NCBI GenBank assembly: GCA_009763385.1
Contig: CM019825.1
Coordinates: 20,823,499-20,887,498 of the forward strand
DNA length: 64,000 nucleotides
Direction: 5' to 3'
Source of the DNA: Coix lacryma-jobi var. lacryma-jobi
Taxonomy: Eukaryota; Streptophyta; Magnoliopsida; Poales; Poaceae
Below, one piece after another: positions 11,374 to 23,895 of the stretch. Below the pieces are notes generated by a model, which was not told the origin of the DNA, searched no databases, and saw only the letters and a list, made by a program, of their open reading frames with translations. Every line of letters starts with the position of its first letter. Position 1 is the stretch's first letter. The position numbers were made by a program, and so were the translations under genes.

Positions 11374-13737
11374 ATGGATCACGGCGTGGGCAAACCGCCG
11401 TTTTTTGATGGGACGAACTATGCGTATTGGAAGATATGCATGTCGGCCTATCTGCAGAGTTTGGGTGCTTCCATTTGGGATATTTGCAACTCTGCCGATT
11501 ACGTGGTCTTGGCTGCTCGTGTCTCTCAGCTTCAGATCGATGAGCACGATGCCAATAGCCGAGCCCGTAATGCTCTTTTCTCATGCCTGAGCATGAGTGA
11601 GTTTGATCGGGTTTCTCACCTCGCTACGGCTCGGGAGATTTGGGCTACCCTCATGCGTTTCCATGAGGGAACCTCTCAAGTCAAAATCCGTCTCTACGAG
11701 TCGTTCAAGCGAGAGTATGAGAACTTTCGACATATGCCTGGCGAGAGCATAGAAAGTTTATTCGCTCGCTTTCAGGTGATTGTCAACAGGATGAGGGCTA
11801 ACAAGGAGTTGTTGCCTTTCGACGATCATGAGAGGGCTTTGAAGCTTTTGCATACTCTTGTTCGGTCAGTGTGGGATTCCAAGGTTCAGGCGATCATCGA
11901 ATCGCCTAACTATGAGACCCTCACGTGCGATGAGCTCTTCAGTAAGCTCAAGTCCAGTGAGATCGATGCCATGGTGAGGGCTTCTTATGAAAATCCTTCT
12001 GGCCCATCGATGGCTTTGCTTTCTGGCTCTTCTGCTAACCCCTCTGGAGGTTTTGCACTCTCTTCTCTCTTTTCTGTCACAGAGGAGCAGCTGGAGTCTT
12101 TGGGGGATGACGAGTTGGCTATGCTCACCAACCGGTTCTCGCGGTTCCACAATAACCGCATGAACCGTCGCCGCGGAGGAGGACGCTCGGGATGCTACGA
12201 GTGCGGCGACCCCAACCACTTCATCGCCAACTGTCTCAAGAAGAAGCACTCATTTGGGAAGGGCGATCTTGGGCACAAGTACGACTCCGGCAAGCGCAAG
12301 GAGAAGCACGTCCCCGCAAGGCACAAGCGGAAGGGCGGCTTCAACAAGGAGTACATCAAGACCAAGTACATGGAGAAGGCCCAGGCTGAGCAGCGTGCGT
12401 TCTTCGCCATGCTCAGCGACGTCGACGACTCGGACGATGACTCCGCTTCTTCAAGCGATGACAAGTCCGAGAAGAAGAAGAGGATCGAGGACAAGCTCAA
12501 CGGCCTCTGCTTCTTCGCCGCCGACGACGGCTTCTGCACCATGGCGCTCGGCAAGGAGGTCGACGGCGAGCTGGAGGAGACTCCTCGGAACGACGACGAC
12601 GACGACACCTCCCAGGTGTCTCTCACCCACGACGAGCTTTCTGCTGAGGTCGAGAAGCTTACGACCGCCTTGCTTAGTCAAGACAAGTTGCTTAGGCGTG
12701 CCGCTAGAGAGCGCAAGGAGTTTAGGCAGAAGTGGGAGGATACGGTGAAGAAACTTGAATCTGTCAAGTCCACCGTTGTTGTCACTGAGGAAGAGGAGTG
12801 TGAGATGTGCACCAAGCACATGACTGACCTTCTCACTTTGAGAGGTAAGTATGCTGCGTTGGTAGGAGAGGTGGATGAGCTCCGGGCTAGACCCATGCTG
12901 TTGGGTGCGTGCAAGACTTGTCCTGTCTTGCAATCTGAGTTGGCAGAGAAGAATGCCAAGATTGTGTCTCTTGAAGAGGCCAACTCAGGTAGCACATGTG
13001 TGGCTAGGTGTGTTCTTTGTGAGGGTTTGGAGATGGAGATTGCGAACGTAAAGCATGACAAGATGCAAACCGAGGAGGAAAACACATACCTTCGGACCAT
13101 CTTGTCATGGGTGTCTAGCAGTGAGCCACAGCTCAGGATGATGATCTCCCAATTCAAGCGAGCTGCTGGAGGTCCTGGTGTAGGTTTTGCTCCGGGTGTT
13201 GATTTTTCTGCTTTTGGGAAGATTGGAGAGTCGAGTGGTCTGAACCCATGTGAGAAGCCCAACTCCACCACTACTCCCAAACTTACCAAGCTTCCACCCA
13301 AAGAGCCTCTCAAGCCTAACACCAAGGATGGGGTCTTTGTTGAACCTCCGAGAGCTCCACCAAAGAAACAATCTTGGGCTCCCAAACCAAACCACCTCAA
13401 GAACAAGCTGGACACCATGCCACCCATTCAGGAGGAGTTTATGCCACAGAAGGGCAAAGTGATCCACACCCACTACCGTGAGTACCAACAACCCCCTTTG
13501 AGAGCGGTGAGGTACCATTGTGAGCACTGTGGGAGAGATGGACATTTGAGTGAGTTCTGCTTTCGGCGCAAGAGGGAGACGCGCCATGCTAGAGAGTTGA
13601 ACAATGCGGACATGTACCATCCTTTCCATGATGTACATGTGCCGAATGTTCAGAGGAGAGCTCCAAGGAGAGCTGCTAGGCCCAGAGGTCCAGAACCTCA
13701 AGTTCCTAGGCCTAGGCAGCAGAGAGGACGTGCCTAG
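11374..13737 (+). CDS. Gag of element B
   Basis: 787-residue Gag, start ATG 11374 (MDHGVGKPPFFDGTNY) about 50 bases after the primer site; stop TAG 13735-13737. The first 200 residues are a UBN2/DUF4219-type capsid region (FDGTNYAYWK, AREIWATL, ESLFARF). A CX2CX4HX4C zinc knuckle follows at about residue 270 (CYECGDPNHFIANC), then an acidic region with Asp runs, a long coiled-coil-prone stretch (about 410-590), and a second zinc knuckle near residue 711 (CEHCGRDGHLSEFC). The C-terminus is Arg/Pro-rich. In the SIRE lineage Gag is unusually long, which fits. The frame stays open past the TAG to a TGA at 14002, so stop readthrough or loss of an original fusion is possible. Confidence 0.85.
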   Translation: MDHGVGKPPFFDGTNYAYWKICMSAYLQSLGASIWDICNSADYVVLAARVSQLQIDEHDANSRARNALFSCLSMSEFDRVSHLATAREIWATLMRFHEGTSQVKIRLYESFKREYENFRHMPGESIESLFARFQVIVNRMRANKELLPFDDHERALKLLHTLVRSVWDSKVQAIIESPNYETLTCDELFSKLKSSEIDAMVRASYENPSGPSMALLSGSSANPSGGFALSSLFSVTEEQLESLGDDELAMLTNRFSRFHNNRMNRRRGGGRSGCYECGDPNHFIANCLKKKHSFGKGDLGHKYDSGKRKEKHVPARHKRKGGFNKEYIKTKYMEKAQAEQRAFFAMLSDVDDSDDDSASSSDDKSEKKKRIEDKLNGLCFFAADDGFCTMALGKEVDGELEETPRNDDDDDTSQVSLTHDELSAEVEKLTTALLSQDKLLRRAARERKEFRQKWEDTVKKLESVKSTVVVTEEEECEMCTKHMTDLLTLRGKYAALVGEVDELRARPMLLGACKTCPVLQSELAEKNAKIVSLEEANSGSTCVARCVLCEGLEMEIANVKHDKMQTEEENTYLRTILSWVSSSEPQLRMMISQFKRAAGGPGVGFAPGVDFSAFGKIGESSGLNPCEKPNSTTTPKLTKLPPKEPLKPNTKDGVFVEPPRAPPKKQSWAPKPNHLKNKLDTMPPIQEEFMPQKGKVIHTHYREYQQPPLRAVRYHCEHCGRDGHLSEFCFRRKRETRHARELNNADMYHPFHDVHVPNVQRRAPRRAARPRGPEPQVPRPRQQRGRA

Positions 13738-16700
13738 CGGGAGCCTACAGTGGTAGGCTATGGACCCCGTGGCGGTGGCCTTGTAGTAGAGCATTTTCCC
13801 CCACCGCGTTTTGAGTATCGCGATGGACGCTCTTCCCTTAGCGGACCACGTTTTCCTCAACGTGGTGATCGCTTCCCCCGTAGGCGTGCTAGGAATGGTT
13901 TTTCTACTAACCGTTCTTTTGAGCAGCCGGCCCAACACTGGTATTCTTCCTACTTCACTAACCCCAGTGTTGGACCGTATGCTCACCCTATATCTTTTTA
14001 TTGATGTAGGTAAAACGATTGGAGAACGTTTGGTTGGTGGATTCCGGTTGCTCGAGGCACATGACCGGAAACGCCAGGTGGTTCTCCAGTCTTAGTCCAG
14101 TCGCCGGAAAGGAGTTTATCACCTTCGGCGACAATAGCAAAGGTAAAGTGTTGTCTCATGGGTCGATGCGAGTTAATGAGCACTTTGTGTTGCGGGATGT
14201 TGCTCTTGTTTCTAACTTGCATTTTAACCTTCTCTCTGTTTCGCAACTCTTTGACGACGACTATGAGATTCGTTTTAAACCGAATCTCAGTCGTATTTTG
14301 GATCCTCAGGGCAATCTTGTTTGTATGATTTCGCCATTTGGAAAAGTCTTCCGTGCGAATTTCTCGGAGTCTTTTGGCATTTCTCGTTGTCTTGTGGCTG
14401 GACCTTCCTCCTCTGATCTTTGGAAGTGGCATAGGAGACTTGGACATTTGAGCTTCGACTTGCTTGCAAGACTTAGTTCACTTGGCCTAATCCGAGGATT
14501 GCCCAAGTTATCCATGGAGAAGGATCTTGTTTGCCACTCTTGTAGACATGGGAAGATGGTTGCCGCTCTCCACCATCCAGTGACTCAGGTCATGACCAAG
14601 CGCCCTGGAGAGCTTTTGCACATGGACCTTGTTGGTCCGGCTCGGGTGAGCTCAGTTGGGGGAAGTGGTATGTGCTTGTTGTTGTTGTTGACGACTTTTT
14701 GAGATATTCGTGGGTCTTCTTTTTAGCTGAGAAGACCGAGACTTTCTCCTTTGCTCGCAATCTGATTTTGCGTCTTCAGAACGAGTTCCCTTTGAACTCG
14801 ATGCGAGCTATTAGGAGTGATAATGGTTCCGAATTCAAGAATTTGGATTTTGAGAAGTTTTATAACTCTTTGGGTTTAGAGCATCAGTTTTCTTCTCCCT
14901 ACACACCGCCACAGAATGGTGTTGTAGAGAGGAAGAATCGGACCCTTGTAGAGATGGTCAGGATGATGCTCGATGAGCATAGGACTCCTAGGCGATATTG
15001 GGCCGAAGCTATGAGCACTGCATGCTACATTTCAAATCGCATTTTTCTTTGAGCTTTCATGAAAAAGACTTCTTATGAATTGCATTTTGGAAAACTGCCC
15101 AAGGTGAGTTATTTTCGAGTTTTTGGTTGCCATTGTTTTATACTCAAAAAGGGCAACATGGACAAGTTTAAGTCTCGTTCTTCTGACGGTGTGTTTTTGG
15201 GTTATGGCACTCACACTCGAGCTTATCGTGTACTTAACCTTGACACTAACCGAGTCATGGAGACATCAGATGTCACCTTTGACGAGACCATGGTTTGTCC
15301 TTCTTCTCGTTTTAAGCGTGCAGGTGATCATGAGGTCGGTGAGCCTCTTTTTGATGACGAGGATGAGGGTGCTGAAGTTATGGATGATCCAGCACCCCCT
15401 CCACCTGCTGTGCCGCAAGGAGCGGCTTCTACGACGACTCATGGCCCCGACACGTCTTCTTCCTGGGGGCCGTGGGATCCGCCACCCCGAGCGGTACCTT
15501 TTGTACCCGGGGAGGCACCAGCTGCTGTTGAGGGGGAGATCACCTCTGCACGGGAGGCGCCACGACACATCCAGCGCCAACACCCCCCTCAGCAAATGAT
15601 CGGCAACATTGAAGAATGGGTCACTCGGTCCAGGTCTCAAATCTCTCACTTTGCTCATTCTGCTTTTGTTGCTGATTTTGAGCCCCGAGATGTTGGACAC
15701 GCTTTGACGGATCCGGATTGGGTCAATGCCATGCATGAGGAGTTAGAGAACTTTGAGCGAAATCGGGTTTGGGTTTTAGTTTCACCTCCTCCAGACTGTA
15801 AGCCTATTGGGACAAAATGGGTTTTCAAAAACAAGCAAGGAGAGGATGGCCACGTTGTTAGAAACAAGGCCAGGCTTGTAGCGAAAGGTTATAGTCAGAA
15901 GGAGGGGATAGACTATGAGGAGACTTTTGCTCCTGTAGCTCGTTTGGAGGCTATTAGGATACTCTTTGCTTTTGCAACATCCAAAGGTTTCAAACTTTTT
16001 CAAATGGATGTCAAGAGTGCCTTCTTAAATGGCTACATAGAAGAAGAGGTTTATGTTGAACAACCCCCCGGTTTTGAAAATCCCAAGTTTCCAAACCATG
16101 TTTTCAAACTCCACAAAGCTTTATATGGTTTGAAACAAGCCCCTAGAGCCTGGTATGATAGGTTGAAAACCTTTTTGCTTGCTAAGGGTTTTAAAATGGG
16201 ATGTGTGGATAAAATGCTCTTTCTCCTCAAGCAAGGCAAAGACACTCTCTTGGTCCAAATTTACGTGGATGATATCATTTTCGGTGGTTCTTCTCACGCT
16301 TTGGTTGCCAAGTTTGCAGATACTATGAGCAGGGAGTTCGAGATGAGTATGATGGGCGAGCTGACTTTCTTTCTCGGATTGCAAATTAAGTAATCCCGAG
16401 AAAGGGACGTTTGTGCACCAGGGCAAGTATACCAAGGACTTCCTGAAGAGGTTCGATATGGGTGAGGCCAAGCCTCTTCCAACACCCATGTCGACCACGA
16501 AGGCCCTGGATGCGGACAAGGATGGAGAAGCTGTGAGCCAGAAGGAGTACCGAAGCATGATCGGGTCGCTGCTCTACCTGACGGCGACACGCCCGGACAT
16601 TCAGTTCGCGGTGTGTCTGTGTGCGCGCTTTCAGGCGTCGCCGCACACTTCTCACCATCAGACGGTCAAGCGCATTTTCAGGTACCTTCGTTTCACACCT

Positions 16701-17207
16701 GAGTTCGGGATTTGGTATTCAGCTTCCTCCACCCTCTCCCTTTGCGGTTATTCCGATGCCGATTTTGCTGGTTGTCGCATTGAGCGCAAGTCCACTTCTG
16801 GGACTTGCCAATTTGTTGGTTCTTCTCTTGTATCGTGGTCTTCTCGCAAGCAGTCTAGTGTCGCCCAGTCTACCATGGAGGCTGAGTATGTTGCTGCGGC
16901 TAGCTGCTGTTCCCAGTTGCTTTGGATGATGGCCACTTTGCGTGATTTTGGTCTGAGCTTTTCTCGTGTTCCTTTGCTTTGTGATAGCACGAGTGCGATT
17001 AGCGTTGCTAAGAACCCTGTGCATCACTCGAAGACCAAACACATTGATGTGCGCTTTCACTTTTTGCGAGACCATTATGAGAAGGGTGATATCGACCTTC
17101 ACCATGTCGATACTCATCATCAGTTGGCTGATATTTTCACCAAGCCTTTGGATGAATCAACCTTTAATCGGTTGAGGGGTGAGCTTGGTGTGTGTTTCCC
17201 CTTTTAG
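13738..17207 (+). pseudogene. Pol of element B: protease, integrase, reverse transcriptase, RNase H
   Basis: Frame 3 from about 14010 gives the protease (LVDSGCSRHM) and the pre-integrase zinc region (WHRRLGHLS, CHSCRHGK). Near 14668 one base is missing from an A run and similarity moves to frame 2. There follow the integrase (Asp in HMDLVGPA, Asp in RSDNGSEF, Glu in NGVVERKN), then the reverse transcriptase (KWVFKNK, YGLKQAPRAW, YVDDIIFG). A TGA at 15050-15052 is probably a CGA Arg codon changed at a CpG. After LGLQIK a TAA (16391-16393) plus a two-base loss shifts to frame 3, where the RNase H (YSDADFAG, STMEAEYVA, DSTSAISVAKNP) runs to the stop at 17205. Catalytic residues are kept; only the frame is broken. 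Confidence 0.9.
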
Positions 17208-18853
17208 ATGGGGGAAACATTTTGGATTTTGTATCATAGACTGACTATTTTTCGTTTGTCTAGTTTTCTTGTCTCTTTTGTCTTTTGCATTTTCATCATA
17301 CGCTTTTACATTCTGAGCTTCAAGTATATAATCTTTGAAATGTCACTATGATCTGTTTAGTATGCTCCGATGCTATTTGTTGATGCTAGTAGCTTATGCT
17401 CTTTCTGATCACTAATACATGTTGTGAGCTGAGCTATTTTGAATGGTGAACCTGCTTAATGAACTTAAACATGAAAATGTTCACCATTGAGATTTGCAAC
17501 TAGCATGTGTAGGACGTGTTGAATTCACTCGTGCTTTTCATATATGCTAGGTTGCTATGTCTCTAGTTCTGAGTCTGTCACTTGCTTGGTCTGTTCATAT
17601 TCTGTCAATATATTCTGAACCAAGTTTTAAGTGAATTGAAAAGATCGAGATGAGATTGCTTGTCAACACATCACAGTTTCGAGACTGTTTCTCATTGCAC
17701 TTTGAGTTAAACTTGAGCTGTGTAGTGTATGACCGAAACTGTTGCCTTAAGCTTCTGATTGCTTCTGCATAGGCTTCGCACAGTTGGAAAGTTAGGCAAT
17801 GACAAGCTTTCAACCTCTCGCAATCACATGCTGAAATTTGAACTTGTGTAATCTTAACCGCTGCATCTCCGATAAAATTTGGATACACAAGTCTATGTTT
17901 CATTCTATAGCATGATGATTGAACTTTGCTAGGGGTAGTTCACCTTGTATACATGATTAGCACTTGTTGTTTTCCTGTCTATACATGTGTAGTGCTATTT
18001 TGATGGTGAATACCTTTTTGGCTAAAAACTGCTCACTTTGCTCAGATGTTCATATTTAATATTTGGTGATTAGTTTGAGCCTTCGCTAGCTTGTATGCTT
18101 TCCAGTGAGTCATTGGAGCTATACTGTTTAGAGCATCTTTGCATTTTCTTGACTATATTCCTGAAGCTGCTAACTTGCATTTTGACTCATATGCATTTTG
18201 AAGGGGGAGCACTTCTCTTGTTGGCACTTTTGGTGGTGCATTTTCTGAGGGAGAGAAAATCGTGTTCAGTTCCTTTTGCTTGATGGTGCATTTTCAACTA
18301 AGGGGGAGAAAATTTGGACAAATCATGCCTCCCATGTTTCACTAAGGGGAGATGAATCGGTTGTGTGCACCATGCAAGGGGGTGTTTGCTCATGCTGAAT
18401 TTTTTGAAATTTCCAATTGTTTCAGAGCGCTTTGCTAGTTGTGTTGAGCCTTTGCCTCTATCTTGAGGGACTAGCAGCCACATCTTTGCTTCAGTTGGTT
18501 TCCGTTGGTATCGAGCTTTTCAGTTGATGTCGAGCTTTCTTGCTAGTTGTGTTGATCCTCTGTGCCTCTATCTTGAGGGACTAGCATTTTGCTTTGATTT
18601 TTCAATTGGTATTTGCTAGCGGTGTTGAGCCGTTCTACCTCTTCTTGAGGGCTAGCTTTGCTTTGCTTGGTTGCGTCGAGCCGTTGCCCATGTCTTTGGG
18701 AACCAAGTTGTTTTGCTCTTTCCACTTGACCTTCTTCGGCTTTGCTATGCTTTTGGGTCATTTGGTCGAGCTCTCTCTTCTCCTTCTTCTTCCTTCCTCC
18801 TTTCAATTATGATTTGTGTTGGTAGTTGACAATGCACTCATCAAGGGGGAGAT
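17208..18853 (+). other. 3' non-coding region of element B with polypurine tract
   Basis: About 1.65 kb of T-rich sequence between the pol stop and the 3' LTR. Some SIRE elements carry an env-like ORF here; I see only short frames without recognisable membrane-protein structure, so I do not call one. GGGGGAG-type purine words occur near 18201, 18301 and 18340. The functional tract is AAGGGGGAGAT at 18843-18853 directly before the LTR. Confidence 0.6.
18430..18700 (+). repeat. degenerate tandem repeats in element B 3' region
   Basis: Three to four diverged units that share GCTAG...TGTTGAGCC...CCTCTATCTTGAGGG...CTAGC, at about 18430, 18540, 18615 and 18660. The ends of each unit (GCTAG and CTAGC) are complementary, so each unit is also a loose inverted repeat. 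No coding meaning is apparent. Confidence 0.6.
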
Positions 18854-20943
18854 TGCGGATACATGGGTGTATGCCGAGTCTCTGAGTGATGAGTGATTGT
18901 CAACTGGGATAATGCGCATGTTCTTTGGCTTGTGTTGTGCAGGTGTCGAGCACGGATACAGTGATCAGAGGCAAGGTGAAGGTCAAGTAGAGACGTGTCG
19001 TGCTGATGGGCCGAGAGTGGCGAAGGGCGGACATAAGGCTTGGACCGAGGGACCGGTGGATCGAGGATCAGCTGTGGTGGCTAACAGCCTGGGACAGCGA
19101 CGAGCGAAGACTTGCGGGACATGGTGTTGTTCGGGTCGAGGACCTGGGGACACGTGTCGGTGGACGGGGTGCACGGGCGGTGCATCCCCTCTACAGCTTC
19201 GGTTTGGTGGTAGAGCCAGAGAAAAACCATCGAGTGGACGGTTTCCAGGTTTGGGCCTCAAAACCTGGGCGCTGATGGTTTCCGAGTTTGGCCACAAAAC
19301 TCGGGCTGAGGACAGTTTCCAGGTTTGGGCCTCAAAACCTGGGTGCTGCGGGCTTGCTGAGTTTGGACCACAAAACTCAGGCTACGTGGGCTGGTTTCCC
19401 GGTTTGGGCCTCAAAACCGGGGGTTGGTCGTGAAGGCTGGTTTCCCGGTTTGGGCCTCAAAACCGGGGGTGCGACGTCCAGGAAAAGGACGCAGAGCGGT
19501 GGCGGCACGTGGCGGCAATCGGGAGGTTGCGTCGAGGCAACACTACGATTTGTGCGGGCGTGGTCGTCGGATCCACCTACCATCGAGTTGGTCCAGAATA
19601 ACCTTAGGGTTTAGCTGGTTCGCTCTGTAAGTAGTTAGGGGTAGAGTGGGAATTAGGAATAGTTAGAATTAGGATAAGTAGGGGGAGACACCCACCTCCC
19701 CATTTATCTCAGTCATTTGCTCTTTGCTTCTAGGGTTTCCTGCTCTCCCAATCCCCTGCTGTAGCTAGCTGAGATCCGCAGAGAACCATACCTCTGTGTA
19801 CTGGAGATTTTGAGGAAGTGAGGCCGTAACCTCACTGTTGTAGCGTGTGGTAGCCACACGGTTGCAGATCGATGACTTGATTCGCGTTTTGTTCATGTTC
19901 TTCGCGTTCTTCGTTTCTCCACGATTTTTCCGTCACTCGATCTCCCTCTCTACTGCATCTTTGCGAAATCCGTTTGAATCAACTTGTTCTTTATAGTGAG
20001 GAGATCATTTGCACCGAAGGAATTTATCTAACTCTTCACGAACAAGTAGATCAGGTTGATTTCGTATTCGTGGCATTTTTTTGTTCATACTCCTCCCGTT
20101 TCGATTTCCCGGTGATTGAATCGATTTGAGCGGATGATTTCTTGGGGATAGTCTCCTAACTACCTCGTGATCATCCTCTCCAAGTTTGGGAATGTGGGAT
20201 TGTGAGTTGATTCGATTTGGAGAAGTTTTGGGAGAAGGGCGACCAAAATGGCCCTCTCTGCAAGGTCGCGGACAGTCCGCGCCTGGTACCGCGGACAGTC
20301 CGGGCATCGGGGGTGAGCCAGATCAGTGGCTGCGTTCCTCGGCTGCCTTGGCGATTTTTGACCGGCAGACAGTCCGTAGTTGAATTTCGCGGACAGTCCG
20401 GGAGTCGACCAGGGACGTTCAGCAACCTTGCTGTTTTGTCCATTTGGCCGGCGGACAGTCCGCCACTAGAGTGCGGACAGTCCGCAGTAGGCGCGGACAG
20501 TCCGGGACCCCAGGGCCGGACAGTCCGGGAATCGCCTGTAGCCTCCGGTTTAGTGTGTTTGCTCTCCCGGCTTGTTCGCTTGATTTTCGGACTTCTCGTT
20601 TGGCCTTGTAGTTGACCAAGGAACCTCTCTAGGTATCTTTGCTACTTGTTAGCATCGGTATTTGAGAATTTCTCAATGTAGCCGTCTATCTACGTTCGGG
20701 ACTTGGTTTTTGAGGGTCGAACTTGACCAAGTTCTTTTGCCGTTCGGTTTGCTATCGCTTTGTGGTGCCTCGCTGTGATCCTAGGGATCATCCACCCTCT
20801 TCCAAGGGTCGTGGGCATCACGGTCTCGGTCGTAGCTTTTGGGGGTTGATTTTGGGACAATCGGCCAAAGTTTCGAAAGAAATTTTTTGAGCTCCCATTC
20901 ACCCCCCCTCTGGTCGCCTTGCTAGTGCTTTCTCGGTCCTTCA
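18854..20943 (+). repeat. 3' LTR of element B (complete)
   Basis: 2090 bp, TGCGG...CTTCA, followed by target duplication GTCTT. It keeps the segment lost from the 5' LTR: 19351-19701, with several direct copies of a GGTTTGGGCCTCAAAACC palindrome-like word. It carries about eight CGGACAGTCCG-type palindromes at 20271-20530. I could not find a convincing TATA box. Confidence 0.9.
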
Positions 20944-22069
20944 GTCTTGTGACAATGAGGAGGTGAACAATTGTAATGATGTAGTTGACCAAGCATACAC
21001 ATATGATGAGCTTATAAATGTTATTATTGGCATGACAATTTGCTTTGAAAAAGTAGAAGCTCAAAAGAAAGACTTGGAACATGAAAATCTTGCTTTAAAG
21101 AATTCTTTTAATTGTTCGGAAAAACTTCTTAGCAAATTCATATGCAAACTAGAATCTTTATCTTTGACTCATGAGGTGCTTTGCTCTAAATATGAGAAAC
21201 TCAAGAAAGACCATGATTCACTCACTAAGACTCTTTCAAAGAAAGAAATTAAAATTGATGAGAGCTCATCATGTGAGTTGAATGGTCAAATGCAACATAT
21301 GGCTAACTCTTGTGTTGTAGAGAAAATAGATGCCTTTGCCACTTGTGATGATTTATTAGATGTATCTTGTTCTTCAAACTTGGATACTTGTTCTTCTTCT
21401 ATGTATCATGAGACTAACCATGTAGAAGAAGAAAAGAAATCAAGTGTCAAAGTGGGTATGAGTACTTTGCCAAAAGTCACTCATTCTCAAATGTTGAAGA
21501 GCCACAAGTGTTTTGGCAACATGAATGGAATAACCTACAACAACACCAATATCAAGGGCAAAAGATGGGGCAAGAAGAAGTATGAGAAAGAAATGAAGAA
21601 GATAGAAGATGAAAAGCTTTCTCACTACATATGCTTCAAGTGCCACAAGAAGGGTCACTTAGCCATGAGTTGTCCCAACAAGAAGAAGAAGGCATCTCAA
21701 GTCCAAATAGTTGATGAGTCAAAAGTCTCCCAAGTACAAGCAAATGTCAACCGCAATGTTGATAACAAGTTGGGAAAGAAGAAAGTTAGAAGTGGAGGAG
21801 GAAGAAGAAGTTTGAGCAAAGACGTCTCCTCCGATGGGTACTATCAAGACTACAACAAGGGACACATTGTAAATGGTAGGCCCAAAGGTAACAATCCTAA
21901 GCCAAGGTCATTACATGAAAACTATTTGCTTAGGAATGTTGGAAATGGTACCGTGAAGGCTACCTTTATAAATCATTCTATTGTACATGCAAAGGCAATT
22001 TGGGTGCCCAAACATGTGGTTACTAACATGAGAGGACCCAACATGAGTTGGGTACCATCAAGCAATTAA
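20944..22069 (+). pseudogene. Gag-like ORF of element A, C-terminal part
   Basis: Continues the frame that reaches the element B insertion point (empty-site frame 1), through a coiled-coil-prone region rich in Lys, Glu and Leu (about 21030-21260) and a CX2CX4HX4C zinc knuckle (CFKCHKKGHLAMSC, about 21632-21675). A basic segment follows, ending in MSWVPSSN with a TAA. No protease or pol follows, although in autonomous SIRE-like elements it would. That is the main reason to call A non-autonomous. The start within the window is only the end of the TSD; no internal start is proposed. Confidence 0.75.
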
Positions 22070-23534
22070 ATGATTAAATAGGTACCATGGTGGCATTGGG
22101 GACTTGGCATGTGAGCTCATTATATCTTCACCAACAATAAAGCCAAGTTTGAAGTGAAATAATCTATATCTTGAACCAATGCTATCTTACATGTGTATAT
22201 GTCATGTTGATGCTATTCAAAGATCAAAACACCTTTTAGTGCACCAAGTTCAACTTCGACAAGATAACCACTCAAGAGTGTGTGAAGAAGCTTGAAGAAG
22301 GTTCAAACCGAACTTGAAGCAATAAGGGTGATATTTGGAGTTGGGAGTCCAATGGAAGTGTTCTCTATGATATATCTCATTATGTTGGTCATAATCATTG
22401 GAATTATTCATACATTGGATCATCTCTTCACTTCAAACGGTGGTATGAAACTTGGTTGTGCTTTTTCATAACCTACCTTACTAGTATGGTAATAGGTGCA
22501 TATTGCTTATCATAAGCTCTCTATCTTGTTCACATTTATGTTGTCTTTTATCAATTTATTGCCTAGTTTACTATATGTTTGTTAGATCAACTTGGCAATA
22601 TGAAAGATTTGTTCATAAGCATTGCTATTTATAAGAACTATGAGGTCAAGCTTTGTGGTTTGGATTCCATGAAGAAAACTATGATGGAAACACATATTGA
22701 TAGATTATTAAAGGGGAAAATAAGTTTTGAAATGTGTTGGAAACAATAGGACAAGGGACAACAAAAATCTGTGCAAAAATAGCTTTCCCGGACTGTCCGC
22801 CATTGGACCGCGGACTGTCCGCAGGCAAAAACTTGGTCACAACACAGAGTCTGTGCAGTCCTGGAACTCGACCGGAAAATGAACGGCGGACTGTCCGCTT
22901 GTCCATCCGCGGACTGTCCGCGGGTCGGGTTTTGACCCAGGTCGGACTCGGCCGAATAGAAGCAGTGCCATACCCCTTCACAACAAAAAAAAGCTTTCTC
23001 CTCTCTCTCTCACCGTTCGGTCGCAAGGAAGAAGAAGGGAGAGGACCGAAGGATTGGAGCCTTCCCCGGACCGTCCGAGAAGTTTCCCGGACACTCCGCG
23101 AGTTCCTCCACCATGTTCTCTCGGTATTTCATTGTTTCCCCCATGGATTTGGATGGATTTCATATTTGAATGGCTTCTAGGGTTTGATTCTCGATCTACT
23201 TTTTGAGCCATGGTTTTGGAAAACTTTTTGGGGATAGTTGTTGCTAGTGATGTGGAGATGATATGCCTAAAGTTTGATTGGAAGTTATTGGGTGAATCAA
23301 GAGATATATGGATTGAATGGATGCATGTGCACTGTGCTGTTCGTGCGTGAACAGTAACCACGGACTGTCCGCGCCTACAACGGTGGACTGTCCGCGGGCA
23401 CTATCTTCGCACAGCAGCAGCAACCTGGGTTGTTATACATATTCTGATTATATTTCTGTGATTGAGTTTGATCAAACCTAGCAGTAGTGATTCTCTCATG
23501 CAGTTCATATATATTGCTCTAAATTGACACAAAT
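22070..23534. other. non-coding internal region of element A with inverted CGGACTGTCCG palindromes
   Basis: No coding frame of note. About six copies of CGGACTGTCCG or near variants (22789, 22811, 22887, 22909, 23362, 23384) and a GGACCGTCCG near 23067. The centre base is T on the plus strand here and A in the LTRs, so this block lies in the opposite orientation to the LTR arrays. This hints that it was acquired from an LTR-like sequence in reverse. Confidence 0.55.
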
Positions 23535-23895
23535 GTGAATATTGTTTATGGAACCTATGGATTGTCATATTGGGTCATTCATATGCTCATTCCTAGTCAC
23601 AAATTGAAGATGATTGATTCCAAATTGCAGTGGTACATTGATATTCTTGGTATTCATGCTTGTCACTTATATTCTTCCATATCTATTGGCAATGACAGAG
23701 GCAAAGGGAAGAAAGTCACTTCAGGCAAGAGAAAGGGAGGAAGCACGTCCAAGAGAAGGAGAGGAAATGATGATGATGACCATGATTGGGATCCGAACCC
23801 AAATGTTGATATTGATGAGGAAGATGAAGGAGATGATGAGAAGATGGATGTTGTTAACACTGAGTTTTCGCACTATGACAAGTGGACCGTCACTA

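Larger units (their letters stand above)
9593..20943 (+). mobile_element. element B: complete SIRE/Maximus-like copia retrotransposon
   Basis: Full element with 5' LTR 9593-11310, Met-tRNA-type primer site, gag, pol, a 3' non-coding region, a polypurine tract and 3' LTR 18854-20943. The 5-bp target duplication is exact: GTCTT at 9588-9592 and 20944-20948. It is inserted in the Gag-like ORF of element A in the same orientation. Domain order protease, integrase, reverse transcriptase, RNase H and the long Gag place it in the copia SIRE lineage. At least one nonsense change, one nonsense plus small deletion, and frameshifts make the copy non-functional. The LTRs differ at about 2.6% of positions by eye count, more than those of the host element A. 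Confidence 0.92.

Noticed and set aside
13105..13986. Long minus-strand frame (293 codons) opposite the Gag of element B, with others at 12678-13427 and 12195-12626.
   Set aside because: They lie antisense to a well-supported Gag and show no domain of their own; open frames opposite GC-rich coding sequence are expected.
17208..18853. Possible env-like gene downstream of pol in element B, as in some SIRE elements.
   Set aside because: Only short frames remain, without signal peptide, membrane segment plus coiled coil, or any sustained coding pattern.
18983..19297. Similar 104-codon minus-strand frames in both LTRs of element B (9655-9969 and 18983-19297).
   Set aside because: Same reason: LTR duplicates, composition-driven, no recognisable protein.
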